Assembly (NCBI RefSeq): GCF_000062885.1
Contig: NC_009142.1
Coordinates: forward strand, 5,631,584-5,695,583
Direction: 5' to 3'
Source of the DNA: Saccharopolyspora erythraea NRRL 2338
GTDB taxonomy: Bacteria > Actinomycetota > Actinomycetes > Mycobacteriales > Pseudonocardiaceae
DNA length: 64,000 bases
Both the position numbers and the translations under genes were made by a program. Below the pieces are notes generated by a model. It had not been told where the DNA came from. It saw nothing but the letters and a program-made list of their open reading frames with translations, and searched no databases. This document shows positions 36,187-46,400 of this stretch, one piece after another. How positions within the stretch are numbered: position 1 is the first letter of the stretch; every line of letters starts with the position of its first letter.

Positions 36187-37239
36187 CTACGAACGAGCCG
36201 CTACCTGGCGAGCCAACTCGACCCGGCTGTTGATGCCGAGCTTCGCGAAGACATGCCGCAGGTGGCTGTCCACCGTGTACGGGGAGAGAAAGAGTCGTTT
36301 CGCGGCCTGCTTGTTGGTGAGGCCCTGTGCAACCATCTGCACCACTCGAAGCTCAGAGTCAGTTATGCTGTCCCATCCACCCAACTCCCTGTTACCGCGA
36401 CGGCTCGACCGCCTGCTCCCAACCCGCTGGGACGATTTCCTCACACGTACCGCGTCGTACTGCGCACCAATATCGACATAGATCGCCGAAGCCTCTTCCA
36501 GCAGATTGACGGCTTCGTGGTGGTCACCCGAGTCGGACAGCGCTACCGCCGCGTCCTCCATGGCCGCCGCCCTGGCCAGCACTCGCGCGCTGGAGCGGTA
36601 GTGCTCCACCGCCTTGACCAGCAGCTCAGGATCATTTCGGAGCACCCCCTGCGCATGTGCAGCTGCTCCAGTCATCGAGGACACCCGCGGATTCACCGAG
36701 GCCAGATAACGAACCGCCGCGCACACGGCTTCGGCTTTGGATGCCATGCCGATCTGATCAGCGATCCGGATCAGCAGCGGCGCCGCCGCGTACTGATCGT
36801 TCAACAACAGCAGAAGAACAGGATTCTCCGAGTACACGGTGATGAGTTTGTCGATTGCGGGACCTGCGGATTCCGGTATCTTCGCGAAGAAAAGTTTCGC
36901 CCACTCCAAGCTTGGCCACATGGTCTGACCGCTTTGAGCAATCGCCCTTTCCGCCAACGAGAGGTGTTCGCCAGCCAACGACAGCTCGTACCGCCTTATC
37001 GAGACCTGCACCAGCAGCGAACGGAGCAGTACCTGTGGCAATGGGTTCGCGCTGTCCTCAGCGGCGTCGAGACCTTCATCTGCGATCTGCTGTGCCTCAG
37101 CCAGCCGACCGGTGACCAGACACAGCTCGGCTTGGCCGTAGTGCCACAGTGGCCGCGCGCATTCGGCGCCGAACCCGTCGAGCTCGTCCCTCATGGCCGT
37201 ATAAGCCGCTTGATCGTGATCCCGCTGGCGTAGCGCCAC
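36187..37239 (-). pseudogene. LuxR-family regulator, C-terminal half only
   Basis: 350 residues: a helical TPR-like region (ECARPLWHYGQAELCLVTGR, YSENPVLLLLLNDQYAAAPLL, YRSSARVLARAAAMEDAAVAL) and a complete C-terminal LuxR helix-turn-helix (WDSITDSELRVVQMVAQGLTNKQAAKRLFLSPYTVDSHLRHVFAKLG). LAL regulators normally have an ATPase domain of several hundred residues before this; here the frame stops at an unrelated element gene at 37217-37240. It is therefore truncated. It lies upstream of the dehydroquinate-synthase/monooxygenase operon on the same strand, and its parent probably regulated it. Confidence 0.78.
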
Positions 37240-37436
37240 CGCACGCGCCGCGTCGGCTCGGCGGGACGCCGGCTGCCGATGCTGACGACCTCGGCCGCCT
37301 CACGGTCCTGTTGCTCGCGGCGCTCCCGCTGCTCCCATGCCTCATCCACACTCGCGCCGGTGCTGTAGACGGTGTCGTCGGCGGAGTCGTACCAAGCATC
37401 GGCATCATGGTTCGAGTCGCCGTAGCGCATGCTCAT
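37191..37436 (-). CDS. Small hypothetical protein of an integrative element
   Basis: 81 residues from ATG at 37436: MSMRYGDSNHDADAWYDSAD then an acidic/arginine-rich tail (WEQRERREQQDREAAEVV). I do not recognise a family. The start overlaps the stop of the gene upstream (ATGA), the dense spacing of actinobacterial conjugative elements. Its 3' end overlaps, in another frame, the broken LuxR gene, so the last ~15 codons may not be native. Confidence 0.5.
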   Translation of the reverse strand: MSMRYGDSNHDADAWYDSADDTVYSTGASVDEAWEQRERREQQDREAAEVVSIGSRRPAEPTRRVRWRYASGITIKRLIRP

Positions 37437-37825
37437 GCGCTCTCGCCCCGGCTCGACAGGCATCGGCCGGTATGCCAGTCCACGGGCCCTCCCCGGTACC
37501 CGCCATGACGAGCGCGCGCCTGCTCCGCCGTCGGCCCAGGCTGCGCGCGGCGCCGCTGCAGCTCCGCATATGTCGGCGCCGCGGCCGCCCGCCTCCAGTC
37601 GCACGCGGCGCTGACCGCATGCGAGTTCGCCGCGTCCCGTCGCCGCCGGTCCCACTCGATCCACTCACCGATCAGGTCACGAACCTGCGGAGATTCCACC
37701 AGCAGCGCCACCTTCGGCAGTTCCGACCACAGCCAACAGCTGGCCTCGCGCCAGCACGCAGCCTCTGCCACCAGCAGGTCGTAGACACCGCGTGGAATCG
37801 AGATCATGTTCTTGCCCGAGGACAT
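37433..37825 (-). CDS. Hypothetical protein of an integrative element
   Basis: 130 residues with a good ribosome site (GAGGAG, six bases before ATG at 37825). The middle is rich in Trp and Ala (EAACWREASCWLWSELPKVALL, IGEWIEWDRRRRDAAN) and the end is basic. I do not recognise a conserved domain. The position beside an excisionase-like gene, an integrase and the coupled small gene suggests a conserved accessory gene of an AICE-type element. Confidence 0.55.
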   Translation of the reverse strand: MSSGKNMISIPRGVYDLLVAEAACWREASCWLWSELPKVALLVESPQVRDLIGEWIEWDRRRRDAANSHAVSAACDWRRAAAAPTYAELQRRRAQPGPTAEQARARHGGYRGGPVDWHTGRCLSSRGESA

Positions 37826-38101
37826 GACGTCTCCTCACCAGAAAAGAAGGGCACACCGGCCGCCGCCAACCGACACCGGAGAGCCGTAGAGGTTGTTGCG
37901 AAGCCTGAGTAAAAGCGTGACGACGCTATGCGCGTCGAGCCCGGAATGGAAAGCGACGTCAGCGACGGCATGGCCCTCGCATAAAGGGGTGTTCGCGGCC
38001 TGGTGGCGCTCACCAGCGACTGTCACCGCCGCTTACGCCACCCTCGTCGAACCGCAACTACTGCCACCGAAACAGAGTGACGTCACCGGGAACCGAGGCA
38101 G

Positions 38102-38326
38102 TCAGTTCGAGTCCGGGTGCCGCATCGGAGCATCCGACCCGGCCAGGAAATCGTTGATCGCCGCGACCGGGATGATGTAGGCCTTACCGGTATTGCGCGC
38201 CCGCAGCTTTCCGTCAGCGATCAACTTCCGGACCTGCCACGACGACAAAGACATCATGGCCGCAGCAACGGCAACCGTCACCGCAGCGACCTCCACCTCA
38301 TCTGGATTCCGAATGAGCCGAGTCAT
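38102..38326 (-). CDS. Excisionase-like helix-turn-helix protein
   Basis: 74 residues: MSLSSWQVRKLIADGKLRAR followed by GKAYIIPVAAINDFLAGSD, the MerR-like winged helix (HTH_17) of excisionases: a first helix, an R-K-L-I-A-D-G-K-L turn, a wing and then I/L-x-x-F/W-L. It would bind att DNA and direct the integrase towards excision. The integrase gene is 1.2 kb away and broken by an IS5 element. Confidence 0.82.
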   Translation of the reverse strand: MTRLIRNPDEVEVAAVTVAVAAAMMSLSSWQVRKLIADGKLRARNTGKAYIIPVAAINDFLAGSDAPMRHPDSN

Positions 38327-39527
38327 GCGTCATCACCACCAAGTCGACTTCACATCGCGGCAAGTCGTGCCACATATCCACAACTACCCGACAGCCGCCG
38401 ACGGCGGAAGAGTTTTGCCGTGTCCACAGCGGCTATTGCCGTGTCCTTTCAAATGACACGGCCCGACACAAGACAAAGAGGCAGACGACTTTTCGCCATC
38501 GTCGGCAAAGCCGGGCTCACCGAGCCGGTGCGGCCAGCTCATCGCGTTCTCCGGCGCGTGTCCTGCGCTCCCTCGCCGACGATGCGTACCGCCGTAGGCC
38601 GCTGAAGCATGCCCGCTTCAAACCCTCAGGATGAGCTGTGACCATGCCGAAGGGCCCGCCCGCTGGCCGGATCGACGTCGATGGCAGTGGACTAGCCGTC
38701 CAAGCGGGCAGGCCGCACCAGTGTCGAGCCTGGCCGCTGAGCTACGGAGGGCAGAAAGGCCCATAGTCAACGACGAGGCCGTTCGACACCGCGCCGGGTC
38801 CTTCAGCGCCCGGCTCCGCTGCTCCACGCCAGCGCAGCAACCCCAAAACTCCACTGGATGGCGCAGCCGGTAGGCACACCACCCGCTGGTCCTGCCGCCG
38901 GCGGCAGCCCGCGCAACAAGTGAACTGATTTCATTTTCCACTGAAACGGCAGTAGATAGCATCAACTGAATCCGACCGCGACCCACTGTCAAGGCCGCTG
39001 GCCGAAGTCGCGTCGGCCGCGGGGCGACCGAGGAGACTCACGCGTAGCACACACATCGGGCGGAAGTGGGCCTGCAGGCACACGCTCCAGGTGAACCGCG
39101 CGGTTGACGTGGAGGCCGCTCGTCGACCGCAGGGACGACCAGGCTTACCTGTCGGCCGGGCCCCCGTGGCCATGTAGAACCCATGCTTTACGAACGCGAG
39201 CCCACGCGAGCGAGCCCTCGCGAACGCAACGCTCGTTTTTAGATCGCCCAGCTCAGGCACGGTCCAGCACACTCTCGCCGATCTCGACGCAACATCCGTC
39301 CAATGTGCGTGGGCTTTCACGCACGTGCGGATGCCCATCGGGCCAAGGGGTGGTCCGGCTGCGGCTCTTCGCGATCTTGCGAAGGTGCCGAAGGTGCCGA
39401 AGGTGCCACTATTTCGATGTGGGCACCTTCGGCACCATCGGGCACCTTCAGCAGTATCGACCCGCCGCCCAGCACAGCACTGCATCGTCCGGGACAAGGA
39501 GCCATGCCTTGCTGTGCCCGGTATCGC
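38327..39527. other. 1.2-kb stretch without a recognisable gene, within the integrative element
   Basis: Between the excisionase-like gene and the integrase, where AICE-type elements often carry a replication gene. No frame here looks like a Rep protein or any other family. The only structure I see is the cluster of GAAGGTGCC repeats at 39381-39449. It may be decayed replication DNA or an origin region. Confidence 0.4.
39381..39449. repeat. Iteron-like GAAGGTGCC repeats, direct then inverted
   Basis: GAAGGTGCC occurs three times head-to-tail (39381-39407). After 14 bases come two exact inverted copies GGCACCTTC (39422-39430, 39441-39449) with a partial GGCACC between them. Arrays of ~9-bp iterons facing each other are seen at plasmid origins and at regulatory or partition sites. 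No replication protein gene remains nearby. Confidence 0.6.
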
Positions 39528-40173
39528 TTACTCATCACCTCCCGAGCGGCGTGCCGCCAGGGGATGCGGTTCGCCGGTCAATGCCGCAACCGCCGCAGCA
39601 ACCTCCTCGAGACCGGCTCGAATGTAGGTCGTCGTGGTACCGCCGTCCCCACTACTGCTGTCGGTGTGCCCGGCGAAAGCCCGGGCAACCGCATAACCGA
39701 AATGTCGCTCCACCCAGGTCAGGGTGGTGTGGCGCAGCCAGTGCGTACTGATCTGCTGCGAGGCCACCCACGGCAAATGCGAGCCCAGCCTGCTCCACAG
39801 ATAGTCGTAGCGGCGCCGGGTGATCGGCTCCCCGTTGACGTACCGCAGCAACTGCCCACCCGACTCGGCCGCACCCCGATGCTCGGCGTGGTCCTGCAGA
39901 TGCCGCATCAGGGTCGGCGACACCGGTTGCCACCGCACCGTCCCGCCTTTCTCCTGCAACAGCACCAGACACTGCTGCGGATCGAGATCCCGTGGACGCA
40001 GCGCCAACGCTCCACCCCGGCGGCAGGCGGTCTCGGTGTGCAGCCGCAGCAGCAACGTATCCAGCGCCGGATCATTGCCCGTGGCCGCAGCCACCTCGTT
40101 GATTTCGGCCAGGCCGGAATCCGGCAACCCACGGCGGGTGGACGGCAACCGGCGCGGTTTGGGCACACGCTTA
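39528..40173 (-). pseudogene. Tyrosine recombinase, C-terminal part (split by an IS5-family insertion)
   Basis: Carries the catalytic domain: first Arg in HTETACRRGGALALRPRDLD, the second box in ISTHWLRHTTLTWVERHFG (H-x-x-R), and the later AFAGHTDSSSGDGGTTTTYI with His and the nucleophile Tyr. The N-terminal half is at 41088-41491. Removing the IS5-family element and one copy of the TTA target duplication restores EGDNPAKRVPKPRRLPSTRRG across the junction, so the insertion is the only disruption. Confidence 0.88.
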
Positions 40174-41084
40174 GGGGTCCTTTCAGATTGCGTGTGTGGG
40201 GAGCTTGGCGGCGAGGATCATGCAGTGGGTGAGTTGGAGGAAGCCGTCGTGGATGTCGTCGCGGGTTTCCCAGCGGATCCGTAGGCGGCGTGGTCCGTGC
40301 AGCCAGGCGATCGCGGCTTCGACCACCCACCGCAGCTTGCCGAGGCCGGAACCGTGGTCGTCACCTCGGCGAGCGATCCGGGGTGTGATGCCCCGGGCCC
40401 GCAGCTTGTCTCGGTAGACGTCGTGGTCGTAGGCCCGGTCTGCGTAGAGGCGGCGGGGTTTGCGGCGGGGCCGACCCGGCCGTCCGCGCACCGGTGGGAT
40501 CTCCTCCACCAGCGGCACCAGCTGGGTCACATCGTTGCGGTTGCTGCCGGTCAGCACCACCCGCAACGGGGTTCCACAGGCATCGGTGATGACGTGGTGC
40601 TTCGAGCCCGGCCGACCACGGTCAACCGGACTCGGACCGACTTTTGGGCAACCACGTCCCCGTTTGGCCTGGATCTGGGAGGAATCCACGACCGCTCGGG
40701 AGAAGTCCAACTGATCGGCCGCTCGCAGGCGATCCAGCAGCACCCGCTGCAACTGCTCCCATACTCCGGCCTGCTGCCACTCGGCCAACCGCCGCCAGCA
40801 CGTCGACCCCGAGCCGAATCCCAACTCCTGCGGCAGAAACTCCCACTGGATGCCGGTGTAGAGCACGAACAAGATGCCCTGCAGAGTCTTGCGATCGTCG
40901 ATCCGACGCCGACCCGGATACCGAAACCGACGCTCGTGCCGGGGCAGCAACGGCTCGATCAACGCCCACAACTCGTCGCTGACCTCCCACGGCCTCGGGC
41001 GAGCCATCCCACGCTCCCAACGATCGAAACGTGATCAACTCCAGCCACCACCATGCCAGACCAAGATCATTATGCAAGGACCCC
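40174..41084. mobile_element. IS5-family insertion sequence with target duplication
   Basis: 911 bases. The ends read GGGGTCCTT inward from both sides and are flanked by TTA at 40171-40173 and 41085-41087. It holds one transposase. It interrupts the integrase gene cleanly, which suggests recent insertion. Confidence 0.9.
40183..41007 (-). CDS. IS5-family transposase
   Basis: 274 aa single-frame DDE transposase. It begins PWEVSDELWALIEPLLPRHE with the helical N-terminal domain (DUF4096-like), then GIQWEFLPQELGFGSGSTCWRRLAEW. Catalytic Asp in FSRAVVDSSQIQAKRG, second in RRLYADRAYDHDVYR, and Glu in LGKLRWVVEAAIAWLHGPRRLRIRW. It appears intact, so the element may be active. Confidence 0.95.
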   Translation of the reverse strand: MARPRPWEVSDELWALIEPLLPRHERRFRYPGRRRIDDRKTLQGILFVLYTGIQWEFLPQELGFGSGSTCWRRLAEWQQAGVWEQLQRVLLDRLRAADQLDFSRAVVDSSQIQAKRGRGCPKVGPSPVDRGRPGSKHHVITDACGTPLRVVLTGSNRNDVTQLVPLVEEIPPVRGRPGRPRRKPRRLYADRAYDHDVYRDKLRARGITPRIARRGDDHGSGLGKLRWVVEAAIAWLHGPRRLRIRWETRDDIHDGFLQLTHCMILAAKLPTHAI

Positions 41085-41087
41085 TTA

Positions 41088-41491
41088 GCCGGATTGTCGC
41101 CCTCGGCGATCCACCCGTCGGCGACCGCATGGTTGTACACACACCGCAACGCCGCGATCAGATGCTCGGCTGCACCCCGCCCACCACGGGCATTGCGCCG
41201 AGCCACTACGTGGGTTCTGACGTGCTCGGCGAACTGCTTGATCTCCAGCGCCGTCGGCTCATCCAGCCGCCGATCACCCCAGTGCTCGAGAATCCGGTTC
41301 CAGTACGAGCCATACACCCGCCGCGTGCCCGCCGACACCGCCGCCGACACCTTCGGGATGTACTCAGCGAAGGTCGGCGCCACCGGCTGCTGCGGAGGGC
41401 CGGCCACCAAGTCCTCCGGTGAGAGACCCATCCGCGCCAGCACCAGCCGTGCGGCCTCGATCTCCGCCTGCTCCGGCTGTCCGCCACTCAT
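41088..41491 (-). pseudogene. Tyrosine recombinase, N-terminal part (split by an IS5-family insertion)
   Basis: 134 codons of the SAM-like core-binding domain: TFAEYIPKVSAAVSAGTRRVYGSYWNRILEHWG, DEPTALEIKQFAEHV and ALRCVYNHAVADGWIAEGDNP, which arrange the N-terminal clamp around att DNA. ATG at 41491 overlaps the stop of the AbrB-like gene. The rest of the protein is at 39528-40173. Confidence 0.88.
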
Positions 41492-41958
41492 GACAGCTCA
41501 CCCCCGACCAGGGAGCTCGTGTGCGGAGCCAGCACCGCATCCAGCGCCCGCATCGGGAAGGTCACGACCACATCCTGTGCAGGGTCAGCGGCCAGCAGCA
41601 GCCGATCTCCCGCACTCACGCCCACCCGAGTGCGCACCGGGCCGGGCAGCAGCACACGGGCCACAGCCGGGATGGTGAACACGCCCTGCGGATCACGGCG
41701 CACCACCGCCGCACCCCCACGCACGCTCACGCTCACGTGGTCACCGGCGGCCCAGCCCAGCGCCCGCACCACCGTGTTCTCCGCGATCCGGCCCGAGGCA
41801 TCCACCCGGCCGATCCCGTAGACCCATGACGCGTCACCGGGAACGGGCATTACCTCGGCCAGCGGCAGCCGCGACCGCATTCGCCGAATCTCGGCCGGGA
41901 CACGCGACCGAGCACCCGTCGACTGCGGCACCAGGGCCGACACGATCCGCTCACCCAT
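41488..41958 (-). CDS. AbrB/MazE-like (SpoVT-AbrB) domain protein
   Basis: 156 aa. GIGRVDASGRIAENTVVRAL with GWAAGDHVSVSVRGGAAVVR is a looped-hinge DNA-binding beta fold; a second related half, FTIPAVARVLLPGPVRTRVGVSAGDRLLLAA, follows. Proteins of this kind with two swapped-hairpin units accompany integrases in actinobacterial elements and probably control them. Its stop overlaps the integrase start (ATGA). ATG at 41958 is chosen; upstream GTG codons in frame are possible. Confidence 0.72.
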   Translation of the reverse strand: MGERIVSALVPQSTGARSRVPAEIRRMRSRLPLAEVMPVPGDASWVYGIGRVDASGRIAENTVVRALGWAAGDHVSVSVRGGAAVVRRDPQGVFTIPAVARVLLPGPVRTRVGVSAGDRLLLAADPAQDVVVTFPMRALDAVLAPHTSSLVGGELS

Positions 41959-42178
41959 GGCCACCACCACCCCGGCGACCACAGGCACACCGGGCCAGCA
42001 GCACAGGGACTGCACATGCCACACACCCGCAGGACAACGCTGGCCTCTGCGGGTTCGACTTAACGTAATACTGGGGAAATCTCACCAGTTTTTTGTGTCC
42101 GAGGGGGGAGTTGCGCACTAACCATACGGATTGAGCTGCCGGAGCCCGAGTGACACGGAGCCCCGCCGAAGCCCAAAG

Positions 42179-42352
42179 GTGTCGTCGCCGTACCTGCTCG
42201 GCGGCGCCGTGGATCTCCTGGCCGACGCTGGTACCACCAGTGCCGAACTCGCCGCCGCGAGCCGCCTGACCGTGGAGCAGATCGACGAAATCGTCACGGC
42301 CGGACGCGAGACCACGCCCAGCCTCCAGCTGGGTGTACATCCTCGTTCATGA
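42179..42352 (+). CDS. Small hypothetical protein or gene tail
   Basis: 57 codons from GTG: VSSPYLLGGAVDLLADAGTT followed by a helical stretch SAELAAASRLTVEQIDEIVTAG. The second part looks like a helix-turn-helix tail, but too little remains to name it. It may be the end of a truncated regulator upstream of the defence-like pair. There is no clear ribosome site. Confidence 0.3.
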   Translation: MSSPYLLGGAVDLLADAGTTSAELAAASRLTVEQIDEIVTAGRETTPSLQLGVHPRS

Positions 42353-42482
42353 CACACCCGCAGACGGCAGATGCCCCGGCTCGGACGGTTCCCGCGTTCC
42401 GGCCCAGCGAAGCGTCAGTGGGCGATAACATGCCCGCAGTGGGCAGACTGACGTTTCAAGGATGGGCGGAGAGGAAAATGCC

Positions 42483-43433
42483 GTGGTGACGGGTGCAACG
42501 CAGCAGAGCTCCGCGTCGCCCGGCTCAACCCAATCCGCGGCGGCGACGTGGGAGCCCTTGGTCGCAGCCAACGACGCCCAGCGCGTCGCGAATAGCTACG
42601 GTGCCAAGCTGACCAATCTGATCACGACAGTGCCGAAGACCCAGCCTAGCCCGGGTGTATGTGTGTGGTTTCTGGGGACTGTCATCGGGGCCGGCGAGCG
42701 CGAACGCGCGGCCATCGCGTGGATCATCGCCGACTCCGTGATGAAGAATCGCGCGGGTTCTTCTCGAGCTGGAGAGCTGTGGCGGTCCGCCGCGCTCGCC
42801 GGTACAAGACTATCCGGTCGCGATCGAAAAATCGTTTCCGCTTTCCTCGACGGCGTGTTCGGGCTTCCACCGGACGGCAAGAGCGAAATCCACGTCATCG
42901 GGCACGTCGCTGAATGGCTGTGGTACCTGCACGCACGTGAGACCGTCCATGGGTCCCGGAACATCGCGTTGCTTGATCCGCCCAAGTTCAACGTGACCGA
43001 GCCTGGCGGGGATGGTTTCGTCGTGTTCTCCGACGCCGTTACGTCGGAGACCTCATTCCGGTTGTGGGAAATCAAGCAGCACGTCGGCGGCTCCGCAGTG
43101 TCGACCACCGTGGGCACCGCGTATAAGCAACTGTCGACGAATGCGACGCGATATCTCGCGCAACTGACCGGTATCCACTCTACGCAACCCGGGCCGGTCG
43201 GTGAGTTGTGTCAGCAACTGGTCGACTTCTGGATCGACTGCAGCCACCGAGCCGGTGCCGGGGTCAGCGTCGCGTCCGCCACGACCCCGGCACCGCCCAG
43301 GTGTTTCAGCACGATGGGGAGGCACTTTCCCGGCTTCACGCAACCCGGTCAGATGGAAGGGCTGCTGATGGCAGTCGAGGATCTCCCCGGACTCGCCCGT
43401 GATGTGAGGGGCTATCTGTGGACCGTGCTCTGA
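42483..43433 (+). CDS. Putative PD-(D/E)XK nuclease, HamA-like partner of a helicase
   Basis: 316 aa. The candidate active site is GGDGFVVFSD (Asp near residue 177) and LWEIKQHVGG (E-x-K near 196-198) in beta-strand context, as in PD-(D/E)XK nucleases. The D-G-F then E-x-K order resembles DUF1837/HamA proteins of Hachiman antiphage systems. GTG at 42483 lies eight bases after GGAGAGG; an ATG at 42462 has no usable site. The gene overlaps the Ski2-like helicase gene by 16 bases, so the two are co-translated, the same order (nuclease then helicase) as hamA-hamB. The overall family assignment is tentative. Confidence 0.6.
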   Translation: MVTGATQQSSASPGSTQSAAATWEPLVAANDAQRVANSYGAKLTNLITTVPKTQPSPGVCVWFLGTVIGAGERERAAIAWIIADSVMKNRAGSSRAGELWRSAALAGTRLSGRDRKIVSAFLDGVFGLPPDGKSEIHVIGHVAEWLWYLHARETVHGSRNIALLDPPKFNVTEPGGDGFVVFSDAVTSETSFRLWEIKQHVGGSAVSTTVGTAYKQLSTNATRYLAQLTGIHSTQPGPVGELCQQLVDFWIDCSHRAGAGVSVASATTPAPPRCFSTMGRHFPGFTQPGQMEGLLMAVEDLPGLARDVRGYLWTVL

Positions 43434-46400
43434 ACTCTGAGGCACTCGCCGACGCGCTCGGCCAGCACGCGGAGGGCGCGCTGCCGTCGGTGGAGGAACT
43501 CATCAACCTCATCGCGGATCTAGAGGTGCAAACCTTCATCCGCCCGGAAGCTATCGATGAAAATCTGCTCCGGGCAGGGTGGTATTTGCACGGGATCGCG
43601 TCCGCGGCCGCGTCCCCGGAACTGTACACACCTGCTCGTCAACAGCGCGCGTTCGCGGTCTCCGCCCACATTTTCGATCTCGCTTTGAATGAGTCGGGCC
43701 GTGACGTCCGCGACCGACTGACTCTCGCGTTCGGCGCTCAGGTCGGCTACCGGCGTGCTGATCTGGACCCCAACGCCACAGCGATCTGGCGACGAGTCGA
43801 CGACCTCCTCGATGGTCCCGGCTCTGCCCCGGAAGGCGACCACGATTCCGGAGAGTCCGGTGATCTCGGCGCCGACATGCGCGCCGCGTCTCTATCGACT
43901 GAGAGTTTCATGACCATGGCGCTGCGGGCCGGGGTGGCGTTCCTCGGGCTGGACGTGGCGCGTATCGGGCAACTGCTCCGCGTCTGGCGTACCGAGGCCG
44001 CGGCCATGGCGTCCCGCATCGAGATGGACTCGTTGCAGTCGACCATGTTCGGTCCCGCCGAAGCGGTGACCCGTGCCGTCGCTGAGCTGATGGCGTTCCT
44101 GCGCTACGGCAACCGTGAACGTCTCCGCGCAGCGCGAGCCGGGCTCCACTCCGTGATCGACCTCCGTGCCGGCGGCGGTGACCACGACGCGCGATGGGTC
44201 ACAGCCCATCTGCTGGCCATCGCCGACGGCATGGAAACCTCCAGTATTTGGAGCGTTCTTCCTGACGGGACGCCGGACGCGGTCGCGCAAGCGTTCACCG
44301 TCGGCGCGCCACCCGTGCTCACGCTGTGGCCGCCTCAGCGGGACTTGTTAATGCGTACCACGGCGAACCCTCTGGAGCCGGCCACCACGCGGCTGTTGCT
44401 TTCGGTCCCGACCAGTGCGGGCAAGACTCTGCTGGCGCAGATTCTGATCTGTCATCACCTAGCAACCCAGCCCGGGGACGTCTGCTACGTAACGCCGTTG
44501 CGCAGTCTGGGCCGCGAGATGCGCCAAGCGCTGTCGGGACGCCTTCGTGTGCTACAGAAGGGGCTCGGCGCCGATCTCCCTGACTTCGGCGCCATCAGCA
44601 TTGACGACTTCTTCACCTTCATCGACGAATCTGGCGACTCGTCGGTGGAGGTGATGACCCCGGAGCGACTGGCGCACCTGCTGCGACGCGACCCGGAGGG
44701 CGTGCTCGACCGGTTCTCGATGTTCGTGATCGACGAGGCGCATCTGCTCGCCCAGCAGGACCGTGGGTTCCTGCTCGAGTGGCTGCTGGCGGTGCTCGCA
44801 ACTACCGACGCGCGCCTGATCCTGCTGTCGGGAGTCATGGGCAACGCGGACAAGGTGGCGGCTTGGCTCGACCCCACTCGCCCGGATGTTCTGTTCAGCT
44901 CCGACTGGCGTGGTCCAAGGCGATTGCACGCGCTGCTCTACTCCGACGTTGTGTGGGAGGCGGAGCAGCGGCTCCCACTGAAGTCGAAGACCTTCACCTC
45001 TCGATCCAGTTATCCGGTGATCGCCGACCTTCGAGTCCGGCCGGCCGAAAGCAACGTCCAGCGACTGACCACCCCACGGGACGAGCCAATCGGCGAGATG
45101 GAAAGCAAACGTCGCACGAACGGTACCTACGAGCGGAACAGGACGCCGTTCTACCTGCTGTGTGCGAGAACCGCCCATGTGCTGCTTCCCACCGGTAGCC
45201 TGCTGATGATCCTCTCGCGCCGCGACTACGCCCGCAATGCCGCACAAGAGGTCGCGAAACGACTCGATGTGACGTCGCGTACCGAAGCGCTCCGCGAGTT
45301 TCTCGAAGAACGACTCGGCGTACAGCACCCGCTCGTCGACTGCGTGCTCCACGGGGTGGCCTACCACCATGCCGGACTGCCGGTCGATGTCCTGGACGCG
45401 TTGGAGCAAGCGATGCGGTCCGAAGTGCTGCTGGCCATGTTCGCCACCTCGACACTCACCGACGGCGTCAACCTACCGGTGCGCACGGTGCTCATCTGCG
45501 AAACTCGGTACCAGGGCCAGGACCCTGGACAGCAGATGGACGGGCCCCGGCTACTCAACGCGGTCGGACGCGCCGGCCGGGCCGGACGCGAAACCGAGGG
45601 CTGGATCGTGCTGGGCGTCCAAGCCAAACCCGCCGACCGCCACTTCGAAGTTCTCCAGCCCGCCGCGGACGATCTTGAGATCGTCTCGACGCTGCACTCC
45701 AATGACGCACTGCACCAGTTGGCCGAAGCCGAGGCGCTAATTGCTGAGACCGCGGATGCTCTCTTCGAGCTGGCATCAGGCGCGGCCGCGGACTTCGCGA
45801 CGTTCGTGTGGTTCGTCCTCTCGACCCTCGAACGACTCGACCCATGGGCATCAGCGACGGACCCGCGCGACGTTGTACGACGCCTGCTCGCGTTCACCCA
45901 AATGCCGGATCACATCGAACGACGATGGATGGCTTTCGCCAACCACGTCGAACAGCAATATGCCCGCACGCCGGCCGAGAGCCGACGCCGATGGACCGTG
46001 ACCGGCACCGCGCTACGCAGCGCTCGACGGATCGAACAGATCGCAGTGAAGGTGGCTGACGAGGTCACCGCCCGCCACGAGGACCTGCCCCAAGCCGACT
46101 CGGGCATGACGTCCCTGACCACGATGTCCCTAACCACCGAGGAAGCGCTTGCGGTATTCGACGACGCCGGGATCTTCGAGCTGTTGCTGGAGTTGCCCGA
46201 GGCAGGCAAGGTCTGGCGATTCAAACCGACGGTGGGAGCCAAAACGACAGTCGACGTGTCGGTAGCCTCGGCTTTGCGCGGCTGGCTGGCGGGCTTGGAC
46301 ATGCCCGCGCTGGCCGCCGCGATACTGCCGACCGTCGATAACCCCTCGTGGCGACTGGAGCAGACCGTCGACGCGGTCAGCGGCGCGTTCGAACATTTCC

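Noticed and set aside
37804-38026. Small overlapping minus-strand frames upstream of the element gene at 37825
   Set aside because: None has a ribosome site or a recognisable fold.
38931-40232. Long frames on both strands in the geneless part of the integrative element and opposite the integrase
   Set aside because: Low-complexity Arg/Ser/Pro composition and no motif. The one opposite the integrase is its shadow.
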